Shown in pieces: positions 31,830-39,713 of a stretch of 47,664 nt of DNA; positions within the stretch are counted from its first letter, which is position 1; the number at the start of each line of letters is the position of its first letter. The translations under genes were made by a program, and so were the position numbers. The notes below the pieces were generated by a model. The model was not told where the DNA came from and searched no databases. It saw only the letters and a list, made by a program, of their open reading frames with translations. Source of the stretch: JBHIET01 sp046760785 (GTDB lineage: Bacteria > Chloroflexota > Anaerolineae > B4-G1); contig JBHIET010000020.1 of assembly GCA_046760785.1 (NCBI GenBank), positions 1-47,664 on the forward strand, given 5' to 3'.

Positions 31830-33416
31830 CTACACTCCATCAAGACTCGTGCGTAAGACCCAGTAATTGTCGCCCACTGGTGCATAGTGCCCACTGACGA
31901 CCAGTTCTGCCAACATTGGCCCAGGCAGCGTGCGCCTCACGACGTTGACCGCGCTGTAGAGAGTAGCCGCGTGAACAGTGCCCTGGGGACTCAATTTGGC
32001 CAGTTCAGGGAATATCTCGGCAACCAACTGGCTCAGCGAAAGCCCCTGCTCGTGTACACGAGCCCATACCCCTTCCATTGTTGCGGAATCTTCCTCTATC
32101 ACAATCATCAACTCGTCGTACTCACAAGCGATGAGTTGCTTACGCATCTCAAAGGTAAGCCTTCCTTCTACCGCCAACGCGACTCGTATCCATTCCCGTC
32201 TGGGGCGGCGGCTGCGTCGCCGGATCACAACCGTTCCCGGCTCCTCACCGCGCTCCAGCTCAAGGTAGGCCCCGACCAGCACATCGGATTCCTTGTACCA
32301 CTCCTTCAGGCCATAAACGTAGCGCTTCTCACGCACGACCCAGCCTGGCATCTTCTCACCTGTCTCGCCATCCACGAAGGTAAAGCGAATACGGTGCGTA
32401 CGGCCAGTAGGGAACGCGGGCGCCAACCGGCTTGAAAGAGGCAGCGTGCCAGACTTCCAATGAGGATAGGTCAACACGACGATTGCTGGCTCGGATACCT
32501 CGCTAGGAATGTCCAGGTTCGACCATTCGTCGGCCAGTTCCTGCTCTAATGCCAACATCTCACTGGTCAGCAACGCGGGATCGTACTCCAGAGGTTGATA
32601 CTGCAGGTGTACAGGAACGGATTGTACTTCTTCCGGTTCCAGCCGGCGGAGGAACCAGAGCACCTCACCCGCCGGCCCGACTTCGTCGAACCGCTCATCC
32701 TCTTGAAGGGCATAATTCAGTGAGAAGATGCGTAGCTGAGGGGTGATCTCCTCCGGCAATTCCAGATCGCCCAACAGTGCTTCTGTTGGCAATGGTCCCC
32801 CCCCCGCCATATCGAGCACAGCCTCCGCCAGGTTCAGATGGCCAACGTGCACTTCCACCAACAGGTCCTTGGGAAACCACTTGCCAGCCAGGCGGATGAA
32901 ATCAGGCTCAGATTCGAGATGCTTCTCCAACACCTCCCCAACCTGCGAGCCGTACAGCGCGGCCAGTTCCTCTGGAGAAATCAGGTCAGCGCCCCCCGCT
33001 GCGCCGGCTTGCACCTCTCGGTTAAGCGGATGGTCAGTCGTCAGTTCGGAGGCAAACTCTCGCTCCCTGCCCGCTTCGAATTCCACTCGGATGACCTGGA
33101 ACGAACCATATTGGGGGTTGCGACCGGGCCGCGTGCCAACGACTTTCCCCACACGATAACCCAGCAGCGGGAAGATCACCCGCTCTCCCACCTCGTAACT
33201 GCGCTTGGGCTGATAGGGGGTGCCTTTGGACATTGCACGCTCTATGAGCGCCTCTTCCTGCTGGCAGCGGTACAAAACCAGCGCACGGCCCAGTTCCTCT
33301 GCCGAGCGCGGCAACTCATCCTCGATCAGCAGCGTGCTGAGGTGCTGGAGATCGTCAGGGGTAATTGCGAACTCTTTATCCCAATAAGCGGGGTTCTGAG
33401 TCTCTCGCTCGATCAA
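31830..33416 (-). CDS. Unrecognised 528-residue protein with SH3/KOW-like and winged-helix-like parts
   Basis: I do not recognise the family. The N-terminus (PDDLQHLSTLLIEDELPRSA) looks like a small helical wHTH. It is followed by a barrel-like stretch (YEVGERVIFPLLGYRVGKVV, about 73-120) reminiscent of KOW/SH3 folds in transcription factors. A mixed middle region has WFPKDLLVEVHVGHLNLAEA and LTYPHWKSGTLPLSSRL. Further on come a very basic patch (VVIRRRSRRPRREWIRVAL, about 409-427) and a last winged-helix-like region (LSLSQLVAEIFPELAKLSP; VVRRTLPGPMLAELVVSGHY). The start is TTG at 33416 with GAGGA seven bases upstream and a strong promoter. A nucleic-acid-related role is a guess from these parts. 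Confidence 0.72.
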   Translation of the reverse strand: MIERETQNPAYWDKEFAITPDDLQHLSTLLIEDELPRSAEELGRALVLYRCQQEEALIERAMSKGTPYQPKRSYEVGERVIFPLLGYRVGKVVGTRPGRNPQYGSFQVIRVEFEAGREREFASELTTDHPLNREVQAGAAGGADLISPEELAALYGSQVGEVLEKHLESEPDFIRLAGKWFPKDLLVEVHVGHLNLAEAVLDMAGGGPLPTEALLGDLELPEEITPQLRIFSLNYALQEDERFDEVGPAGEVLWFLRRLEPEEVQSVPVHLQYQPLEYDPALLTSEMLALEQELADEWSNLDIPSEVSEPAIVVLTYPHWKSGTLPLSSRLAPAFPTGRTHRIRFTFVDGETGEKMPGWVVREKRYVYGLKEWYKESDVLVGAYLELERGEEPGTVVIRRRSRRPRREWIRVALAVEGRLTFEMRKQLIACEYDELMIVIEEDSATMEGVWARVHEQGLSLSQLVAEIFPELAKLSPQGTVHAATLYSAVNVVRRTLPGPMLAELVVSGHYAPVGDNYWVLRTSLDGV

Positions 33417-33463
33417 AGTCGTGTCCTCTAACAGATATATTCCGTCGCCGAAATGTCGGCGCG

Positions 33464-33492
33464 ATTATACCAGGCTTGCATTGGTTTGACAA
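33464..33492 (-). promoter_or_regulatory. Promoter of the unknown two-gene operon
   Basis: On the minus strand TTGTCA (33492-33487), 17 bp, TATAAT (33469-33464) with an extended TGG before it. Just downstream, CGCCGA (33446-33451) and TCGGCG (33456-33461) form a hairpin that would lie at the very 5' end of the transcript. Confidence 0.72.
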
Positions 33493-33514
33493 ATGTACCC
33501 GCCTGAGGCACACT
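33486..33514 (+). promoter_or_regulatory. Divergent promoter of the DUF2007 gene
   Basis: TTGACA (33486-33491), 17 bp, CACACT (33509-33514). The -35 box uses the same bases as the -35 of the opposite promoter (TTTGACAAA is shared), so RNA polymerases would compete. Confidence 0.45.
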
Positions 33515-33541
33515 AGGGGCGATACCAAGAGGAGGCAGAAG

Positions 33542-33775
33542 ATGCAAGATGAGCAACCCAGCCCTCCTGAGCTGACCATAGTCTACATCACCCAAGGACT
33601 GTTGAAGGCTCAGGTGATCAAAACGAAGTTGGAAGACGCAGGTATCCCCGTGCTGCTGGACTACGAAAGCCTAGGACCGGTCATGGGCATTACAGTGGAC
33701 GGCGTAGGAGAAGTACGCATCCGGGTGCCAACCAGATATGCCGATGAGGCACGGGCACTCATAGAAGAGCGGTGA
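33542..33775 (+). CDS. DUF2007 putative signal-transducing protein
   Basis: A 77-residue protein matching the DUF2007 pattern: a ferredoxin-like fold with VYITQGLLKAQVIKTKLEDA, GIPVLLDYES and VRIRVPTRYADEARALIEE. DUF2007 proteins are common partners in bacterial genomes without a settled function. AGAGGAGG (33528-33535) lies six bases before the ATG. It is divergent from the unknown operon and shares its promoter region. It converges with the LysM/M23 gene 24 bases downstream. Confidence 0.85.
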   Translation: MQDEQPSPPELTIVYITQGLLKAQVIKTKLEDAGIPVLLDYESLGPVMGITVDGVGEVRIRVPTRYADEARALIEER

Positions 33776-33799
33776 TTTCCATTGGCGATGGGCCATTCG

Positions 33800-35305
33800 C
33801 TAACCGCCAACCGCCAACCATTCGGGCTCCAGCCAGGGATGGGACTCCTCCAGCCACTGCCGGCCATCCACGCTGGTTCCGCCAACCCACACTTCCCAAT
33901 GGAGATGTGCGCCAGTGGATAACCCTGTATTGCCCACTCTGCCGATCAGATCACCTTGTGCCACCTGCTGTCCCACCTGCACCTCGATAGTCGAGAGATG
34001 CCAATACCCTGTCAACGCGCCCCAACCGTGGTCAATGAATACGACATTACCTCGAACCACTAATGCATCGGCCAGCACCACGGTGCCCGCAGCAGAGGCG
34101 TACACCGGCGTCCCCCTCGGCGCCCGAAAATCAACACCGCTGTGATAACTGGTGTAGGGACCATCGCCGTAAGCGCGATGGGTTCCAAAGTAAGATGAAA
34201 TCGCCCCCACGCACGGGCGTTGGAAGGGCATCCTCCATTGCCGCTCCAGGGTAAATGTGTGGCGCAGCGCGTCGAGACGCTCCCGCTCCGCGGCGATGAT
34301 GGCTGGATCGAGCAGGCTGATACGGCCAGCGGGGACGTCAATCCGCTCATAGCCAAAGCGTCCGGCCTCCACTACAACATCTGTGTCAACAACTGTGATT
34401 CGTCCCTGGGCATCCACGGCTGTCAACTCCAGTTCATACAGACCAGGTTCGGTGAACACGTGCACCCCCACCATCCCGTAGTACACACCCCCCTCCTCAG
34501 CAAAGCGTACCCCCTGCCCAAACAGCCTGCCTTCTAGCGAGACGGGTTCCGTTGTGTGCACTGTGATGATGGTTGTCGCTCCCTGAGCCACCGGTAACGG
34601 CTGTATCTCAACGAAGGCAAAGGGCTCAGGCAGCAGGCCGGGCTCGCTGCTGGGGATCACCAGTTCCTGCCCTGGGTAGATCAGCGCCGGGTTCGCGACG
34701 CTGCTGGCAGATGCTAGCGTCCAAGGCGAGACGTCATAACGCATGGCGATGCGGAACAGCGTATCGTCGGAGCGCACGACGTAGAGCGTGCCTCCACCCG
34801 CCGGGGGACGGATAGCCGCCCCCTCACCAACGGGCAAATCAGCAGGCACGTCGAACGCCGGCACCTGGATAACCTGTCCCACATAGATGGCATTGGGAGA
34901 AAGCATGCCATTGACCCGGGCCAGCGCCTGCCAGGTGGTGTGGTAGCACCTGGCGATAGAGGCCAGCGTATCGCCCGCCTGAACCACATAAGACACCGTC
35001 CTCCCCACGTTGATGTCCTCTTGGCTGGCAGGAATGATGATCCGCTGGCCGACGTAGATCTGCCGGGGGTCGGGAATGGTGTTGGCATGGGTGATGGCAT
35101 TCACCGTCGAGCCGTAGCGCCGGGCGATGGAGAACAGCGTCTCGCCCCGTTGCACAATATGCACCGTCATCTGCGGCTCTGTCGTCTGCGGCAGGGGCCC
35201 GTCCGATTGGGCCCTTCGGCCACGTTCAGGACAGGCCTGCACTGGCGCTGCCAACACGCCGACAGACAGCCCGACAGCCAGGACAACGACGAGCTTTCGG
35301 TTCAC
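33800..35305 (-). CDS. Secreted LysM/M23 cell-wall peptidase
   Basis: A 501-residue exported protein. The GTG at 35305 is chosen because GGAGGG lies eight bases upstream; a TTG at 35320 is poorer. The signal peptide (NRKLVVVLAVGLSVGVLAAP) runs into CPERGRR, encoded by a dispersed repeat (about 35212-35240). Three LysM domains follow (HIVQRGETLFSIARRY, YVVQAGDTLASIARCY, YVVRSDDTLFRIAMRY), which bind glycan strands. After a beta-rich region (about 200-360), the M23 domain (about 370-475) has both zinc motifs, YHSGVDF and GAHLHWEVW. Zinc ligands are complete, so endopeptidase activity on peptidoglycan cross-links is plausible. It is the last gene of the cyclase-C25-DUF192-LysM operon, four bases after the DUF192 stop. 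Confidence 0.9.
   Translation of the reverse strand: MNRKLVVVLAVGLSVGVLAAPVQACPERGRRAQSDGPLPQTTEPQMTVHIVQRGETLFSIARRYGSTVNAITHANTIPDPRQIYVGQRIIIPASQEDINVGRTVSYVVQAGDTLASIARCYHTTWQALARVNGMLSPNAIYVGQVIQVPAFDVPADLPVGEGAAIRPPAGGGTLYVVRSDDTLFRIAMRYDVSPWTLASASSVANPALIYPGQELVIPSSEPGLLPEPFAFVEIQPLPVAQGATTIITVHTTEPVSLEGRLFGQGVRFAEEGGVYYGMVGVHVFTEPGLYELELTAVDAQGRITVVDTDVVVEAGRFGYERIDVPAGRISLLDPAIIAAERERLDALRHTFTLERQWRMPFQRPCVGAISSYFGTHRAYGDGPYTSYHSGVDFRAPRGTPVYASAAGTVVLADALVVRGNVVFIDHGWGALTGYWHLSTIEVQVGQQVAQGDLIGRVGNTGLSTGAHLHWEVWVGGTSVDGRQWLEESHPWLEPEWLAVGG
35212..35240 (-). repeat. Dispersed repeat at the signal-peptide end of the LysM gene
   Basis: On the minus strand TGTCCTGAACGTGGCCGAAG, matching the TGTCCTGAGCGCGGCCGAAG core of the menG insertion with two changes. 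Confidence 0.7.
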
Positions 35306-35309
35306 TTGA

Positions 35310-35672
35310 TTACCCTCCAAAGCGCAGTTGATCCCCTATTCCCACCCGCTCCAGCAGCATGGGTGACCCCTCCAGCACGTCCCGCGCTGGTGCACGTGGG
35401 ACGTAGAGCGGGCGGAAAGGGCGTGCCAGTTGTGCGTCCACCACCCGCCCGCTCTGGTCCAACCACACAGCGGCAATGGGAAAGAAGACAAAGAACATGT
35501 GAATGGCGGTGTTGGTACGGCTCTCACTCCGTCCCACCAACAACAACCCTTCGTCGTCGCCCAGGGTTCGCCGGAAGGTCAACCCCCGCAAACGGCAGAG
35601 AAAACTGGCACAGCGGCGCACACGTCCCAACGCCCGCTCGCCCCGCGTCTCGTTCCACACCGCCACCCACAT
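35310..35672 (-). CDS. DUF192 protein
   Basis: A 120-residue protein of the DUF192 family, a small beta-barrel domain of unknown function. Typical blocks are present: CRLRGLTFRRTLGDDEGLLL, NTAIHMFFVFFPIAAVWLD and FRPLYVPRAPARDVLEGSP. Many members have a signal peptide; here none is seen, so it may stay inside. ATG at 35672 is listed; GTG at 35678 is an alternative. It lies between the C25 protease and the LysM gene with gaps of 12 and 4 bases. Confidence 0.88.
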   Translation of the reverse strand: MWVAVWNETRGERALGRVRRCASFLCRLRGLTFRRTLGDDEGLLLVGRSESRTNTAIHMFFVFFPIAAVWLDQSGRVVDAQLARPFRPLYVPRAPARDVLEGSPMLLERVGIGDQLRFGG

Positions 35673-35684
35673 CGCCACAGACCG

Positions 35685-38600
35685 TCAGTACCTATGGGGC
35701 ACCAGCGGGAGAAAGATTATATGGGGAGACACATCGAACAGCAGTCCCTTGTTCGCCCCCAGCGCGACGTTACCCACTCCATCCACCGCCTGCACGAAGT
35801 AGCGGAATTTGTAGGACGAGGTCCCCACTTCGCCCGCCCAACGGTTAGTCCCACGCTCGCGGGTCAGGTCCATCGTCCTCCACTGGCCGTCTCCTTCATC
35901 GTAGGTCACCACCACCCGATGGATACCTGCATCGTCCGACACAGCGGCCTCGAAGTAGGCCGTATCGAGTGTCCGATCCATCAACACATCCCAGATGACA
36001 GGTGGCAGGAAGTCCTGATAGTCCATGGAGTAGTAAACGAGAAGGTCCAGACTGTCATACAGCCGCTCTCTCTCACCTTCTCCGTTATACTGTCCTGGCA
36101 CCACGACCAGCCGATCCTGGCCGCCGAAGCGGTTAAGCAGCCAGGGCCGGCTGGGGAACCAGCCCTCGGCATCGAAGGTCGGCTCGGACCGGGCAGTGTC
36201 GGTGATGGGCCGTGCTATCAGCGGGTTGAAAGCGAACTCGTCGTGGAAGGTCCCTCCCACCAACAAAGCCCCGTGGGCGATATACCCACCGCCGGGGCCG
36301 GTGATCGGCACGGTCGCGCGGGGCTGGATCGGTCGCCCCGGCCCGCCGTACACCTCCCCGCCGATACTGTAGAACGTGCCAGCGGTGGTATGATGCGCTG
36401 TCAACGCCGACTGGATGGAGGCAGCAACCGCGTACATGGTGTTACCAACCGCTAGCGGGTCGTCCACCGTGGCCGAGAAAGCGTCCGCCGGCTCTCGGGT
36501 GATCGGCACGCTCACCCGCACCATCGGCAGACCGTAGAAGGTGGCTTCGAGGAGCGCCTTCTCGTGATAGACGCTCATCCCCCCGCTGGGGAGGCTGCCG
36601 ACGTAGCGCTGCTTGGCCCGCACGAAGGCCAGTCCCGCCGGCACTCCCGGCTCTCGACCCAACTCCTGGGAGAACATCCACATCAGCATCTCCGAGGCTT
36701 CGATGGCGTCGTCCATTCCGTAGCCGTAGCCGGTGTTGCCCAACCAGTACCCTCCCCTTTGGGCCAGCGCCTGCGGGAAGTCAGGACTGGTAGACGGATT
36801 GTTGACGTCGTCGTCGGGCACGTTCAGTCCAGCGTGGCAGCCCATTGAGAAGCCCAGCGTGCCGGAGAGATCGCCCGTGGCGTTCACGATCTCGGTGTTG
36901 GGGAAAGCCACCGTGTCATCGGCCGGGAAGGCCCGCCAGTGCTCGAAGTGGGCGTTGACCGAGGCCAGGTGAGGAGCTGCGTCCGGCCAGGCGGTCCGCA
37001 GGTCGCCAGCGTTCCAGCTCTCAGAGATGAGAGAGTCTGTGGTCAACCCCAGCCCATTGAAGGTGTCACGGATGGCAATGGCGCTGTCGGTCAGGAAGTC
37101 GTAGCCGGTGGCCAGCGCCGTCGTCGCCGTGAGCGTGTCGCTGGCCAGGTAGCCCTGAATCAACCCCTGTATCTCTTCCGGCGTCTCCACCAGCCGCCCG
37201 ACGGCCAGCTCCGGCAGCCATACCACGTGACCACGTGCCAGCAAGCCCCCGCCCGGCGGGGTGCCGTAGAAGTCGTCGGTGAGGAAGTAGCCCAGGTTGA
37301 AGGCGGCGAAGAGCGCGCCCCAGTTGGTCTCGGTGCCGCTGGCGTAGTACCGCTCGTTGGCGATGACAGCCTGGTCTGGTGCACGCCGGAAGGGAATCTG
37401 CTCGTCGCCCCCCACAAGCACGACGTAGGAGATAGTGTCGTAGGCAGTCAGCGTGGGGCTGATGGCGTCGTCGCGGATGGCATCGGCCACGTCGTTGGCT
37501 GCGAGCACGGCGCAGTAGAAGTCGTTCCAGGTGGCGTAGGTATCGGAGACGGTGGTATAACTATCCACCGGCACCACCAGTCCGCGCACGCTGTCCAGGT
37601 CGGCCAGTTGGGCCAGCACGTTCGAGATCGTGTTGCCCGCCGTCACGCCGTAGGTCTGATCCAGGCGGGCCTTGTTGTAGAGAATGAGCGTCTGGGGCTC
37701 GGCCGCGCCAAAGTAGACCCCTGTGGGCTGAGTGGTTGTGTAACTCGGCGACCAGGTACAGGCCCCCGTGCCCGCCAACGGGGCGGTCTCGACCAGCAGC
37801 CGGTAGGGATCCGTCGCGTACTCGCCACCGGAGGAGAAGACCAGCACGTAGTACCAGCCAGGCTCGAAGGCAATGAGCTTGGCCACCTCGTCCTCGGTAC
37901 CCTCGTTGGCCGAGATGGCCCCCCACTTGCCGATAGCACCCCACTTGCCGATGGCCCCCCATTTACCAATGGCACCCCACTTGCCGATGGCGCCCCACTT
38001 TCCTGCAGCGTCCAGATTGCCTCCCTCGTCCACGCTGCCGCCATCGGCCAGCTCTCCCGCTATTCTCTCCGGCGGCACCGGGGCCTCCTCGGTCAGGTCA
38101 GTGAAGAGGATCAGGTCATAGTCGGCCGGCAGTTGGTCTAGGGTGACGGTGACGAGAGAGGGCGCACTGATGAGAAACTTGTACCAATCGGGGTCCTCAC
38201 CGTGGCTGATGTAGGAGTTGATCGGCACACCGGCAATGAGTGGTTGGGCGAGGAGGACACGGTCATTAGGCTCGTAACTATCCAACGGTGGCGGGCCACT
38301 GACCTCCTCCTCAACGACGACGGCGACGTCCATGTGAGATTGGACGAGAACCGAGCCTTCGAACGTAGGCCCCAGCTCGGGCATCATCCCCTGGTCAAAG
38401 CGCAGGCTGGCATTTTGAGAGAGGGTCTCGGTGTAACTGACCACCAGGTTGCCATCCACGTCGTAAAACTCGACCGTCATATCATTGGCACCTCCCGGCG
38501 ACCAGACGGTGAAGGCCGTGACCCTGTCGGGGTAGCGGAACACGTTCGGCAGGTAGAACGGATAGCCACCCCAGGGCGGGAGGCTGCTATAGCCCGCCGC

Positions 38601-39707
38601 TGCCCCCGCAAGATCGGAGAGCGCCACCATGCCAGCTGCGTTGGGGCCCGTGGAACGGGCCGACCCATACCACCCCGGCGTGGGGAGAGAGACTTCATCC
38701 AGGCTGCGGGCCACGTTGGCCTGGGCCGACAGCGTGTAGGCCTCGCTGGCATCCAGCGTCCCATCGCAGGAAGCGTGATAGTCCACCGTCCGATTCACCT
38801 GCTGCGTACCGGCCAGGTTGTACAGGGAGAACAGCGTCGGCGAGTCGCGCTCCACCCAGGGCAGCACCTGATCTGAGGGCGGAGTGCTCGACCACGGCGT
38901 GAGTGCCACCGCTCCACCATCCACCTCATTCTCGTTCACCTCGATCACGGCGACAGGCTGCGAGGCACTGACGCTTGCCCAGCCGTCGAAACCGAGTGGC
39001 AAGGCGATCACATCGTACACCCAAACGCTATGAGCGGCTTGAACCTGCCCGTCGCTGTAGGCAAGGGTTCCGTTCTGGTCGTAGAAGTTAATGCTCGCGG
39101 TGGTCGCAGAATCGGCATAGTTGAAGACGACGATGCGCGAGTTCCACCCGCTCGCCCCCTCCTTCTGCACCAGCGGGACGATGAACCCCGTCTCCCCCCC
39201 AGGAGGGGTACGATAGGCCATCAGGTCAACGAATGCGTTCGTGTCGCTCAGAATCTCAGCGCTGCACGCCAGATTCTGGCCCGCCTGGATGATGGCCGCA
39301 CCGGAAAAGGAATCCGTGACCAATTCAGACACCCACCAGTCCCCTCGCGCCAGCGGCGGAACGACCACGTCCGTCACCACGACGGTGGGAATCCCCCCCT
39401 CGTAGAGGGTGATCGTGGCGGTCGCCGTAAGCGACGGCGAAGTGTTCTGGAAGAACAGGCGGGTGGACCGGCCTGAGGGGTCGTGCGGGGCGTAGGGGAA
39501 GTAGCAGATGGACGAGGTGTTCCAAGCAGAGACCCCCTCGTAGGCCGCGATGCCCACCGGATCAGTACTGGAACCACTCTGGCCCACGGGCTTGGGGACG
39601 TCGGCGGCCAGAGCCAGCGGTTCCCTCGTCTGCAGCACCTTAACCAGCAATCCGACCAGCAACAGACTGGCACCGATAGACAATGTCAACCACAGGTAGC
39701 GTTTCAT
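35685..39707 (-). CDS. Secreted C25 (gingipain-like) cysteine protease with GKWGAI repeats
   Basis: A 1,340-residue exported protein. A signal/anchor segment (YLWLTLSIGASLLLVGLLV, 4-22) is followed by about 450 residues of beta-sandwich repeats (LFFQNTSPSLTATATITLYE, IVVFNYADSATTASINFYDQ, FTVWSPGGANDMTVEFYDVD). A PPC-type domain (YEPNDR..DPDWYKF..PADYDLILF, about 473-640) has five exact GKWGAI repeats inserted in a loop (about 569-598). The C25-like catalytic domain (about 680-1090) has candidate His920/His923 (NAHFEHW) and Cys957 (SMGCHAG), spaced as in gingipain. The tail ends HIIFLPLVPHRY, like the giant protein. GGAG/AAGGAG upstream overlaps the cyclase 3' end, so both are co-translated. 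Predicted surface peptidase; substrate unknown. Confidence 0.85.
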   Translation of the reverse strand: MKRYLWLTLSIGASLLLVGLLVKVLQTREPLALAADVPKPVGQSGSSTDPVGIAAYEGVSAWNTSSICYFPYAPHDPSGRSTRLFFQNTSPSLTATATITLYEGGIPTVVVTDVVVPPLARGDWWVSELVTDSFSGAAIIQAGQNLACSAEILSDTNAFVDLMAYRTPPGGETGFIVPLVQKEGASGWNSRIVVFNYADSATTASINFYDQNGTLAYSDGQVQAAHSVWVYDVIALPLGFDGWASVSASQPVAVIEVNENEVDGGAVALTPWSSTPPSDQVLPWVERDSPTLFSLYNLAGTQQVNRTVDYHASCDGTLDASEAYTLSAQANVARSLDEVSLPTPGWYGSARSTGPNAAGMVALSDLAGAAAGYSSLPPWGGYPFYLPNVFRYPDRVTAFTVWSPGGANDMTVEFYDVDGNLVVSYTETLSQNASLRFDQGMMPELGPTFEGSVLVQSHMDVAVVVEEEVSGPPPLDSYEPNDRVLLAQPLIAGVPINSYISHGEDPDWYKFLISAPSLVTVTLDQLPADYDLILFTDLTEEAPVPPERIAGELADGGSVDEGGNLDAAGKWGAIGKWGAIGKWGAIGKWGAIGKWGAISANEGTEDEVAKLIAFEPGWYYVLVFSSGGEYATDPYRLLVETAPLAGTGACTWSPSYTTTQPTGVYFGAAEPQTLILYNKARLDQTYGVTAGNTISNVLAQLADLDSVRGLVVPVDSYTTVSDTYATWNDFYCAVLAANDVADAIRDDAISPTLTAYDTISYVVLVGGDEQIPFRRAPDQAVIANERYYASGTETNWGALFAAFNLGYFLTDDFYGTPPGGGLLARGHVVWLPELAVGRLVETPEEIQGLIQGYLASDTLTATTALATGYDFLTDSAIAIRDTFNGLGLTTDSLISESWNAGDLRTAWPDAAPHLASVNAHFEHWRAFPADDTVAFPNTEIVNATGDLSGTLGFSMGCHAGLNVPDDDVNNPSTSPDFPQALAQRGGYWLGNTGYGYGMDDAIEASEMLMWMFSQELGREPGVPAGLAFVRAKQRYVGSLPSGGMSVYHEKALLEATFYGLPMVRVSVPITREPADAFSATVDDPLAVGNTMYAVAASIQSALTAHHTTAGTFYSIGGEVYGGPGRPIQPRATVPITGPGGGYIAHGALLVGGTFHDEFAFNPLIARPITDTARSEPTFDAEGWFPSRPWLLNRFGGQDRLVVVPGQYNGEGERERLYDSLDLLVYYSMDYQDFLPPVIWDVLMDRTLDTAYFEAAVSDDAGIHRVVVTYDEGDGQWRTMDLTRERGTNRWAGEVGTSSYKFRYFVQAVDGVGNVALGANKGLLFDVSPHIIFLPLVPHRY
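37914..38003 (-). repeat. Five 18-bp tandem units encoding GKWGAI
   Basis: Five consecutive units, all encoding GKWGAI, differ from one another in DNA only at synonymous positions (for example GATAGCACCCCACTTGCC against GATGGCCCCCCATTTACC on the top strand). Confidence 0.95.
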
Positions 39708-39713
39708 TTTAGC

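Noticed and set aside
37914..38003. Tandem repeat as replication slippage only
   Set aside because: Units differ at synonymous sites but not in protein, which argues for selection and an older array rather than recent slippage.
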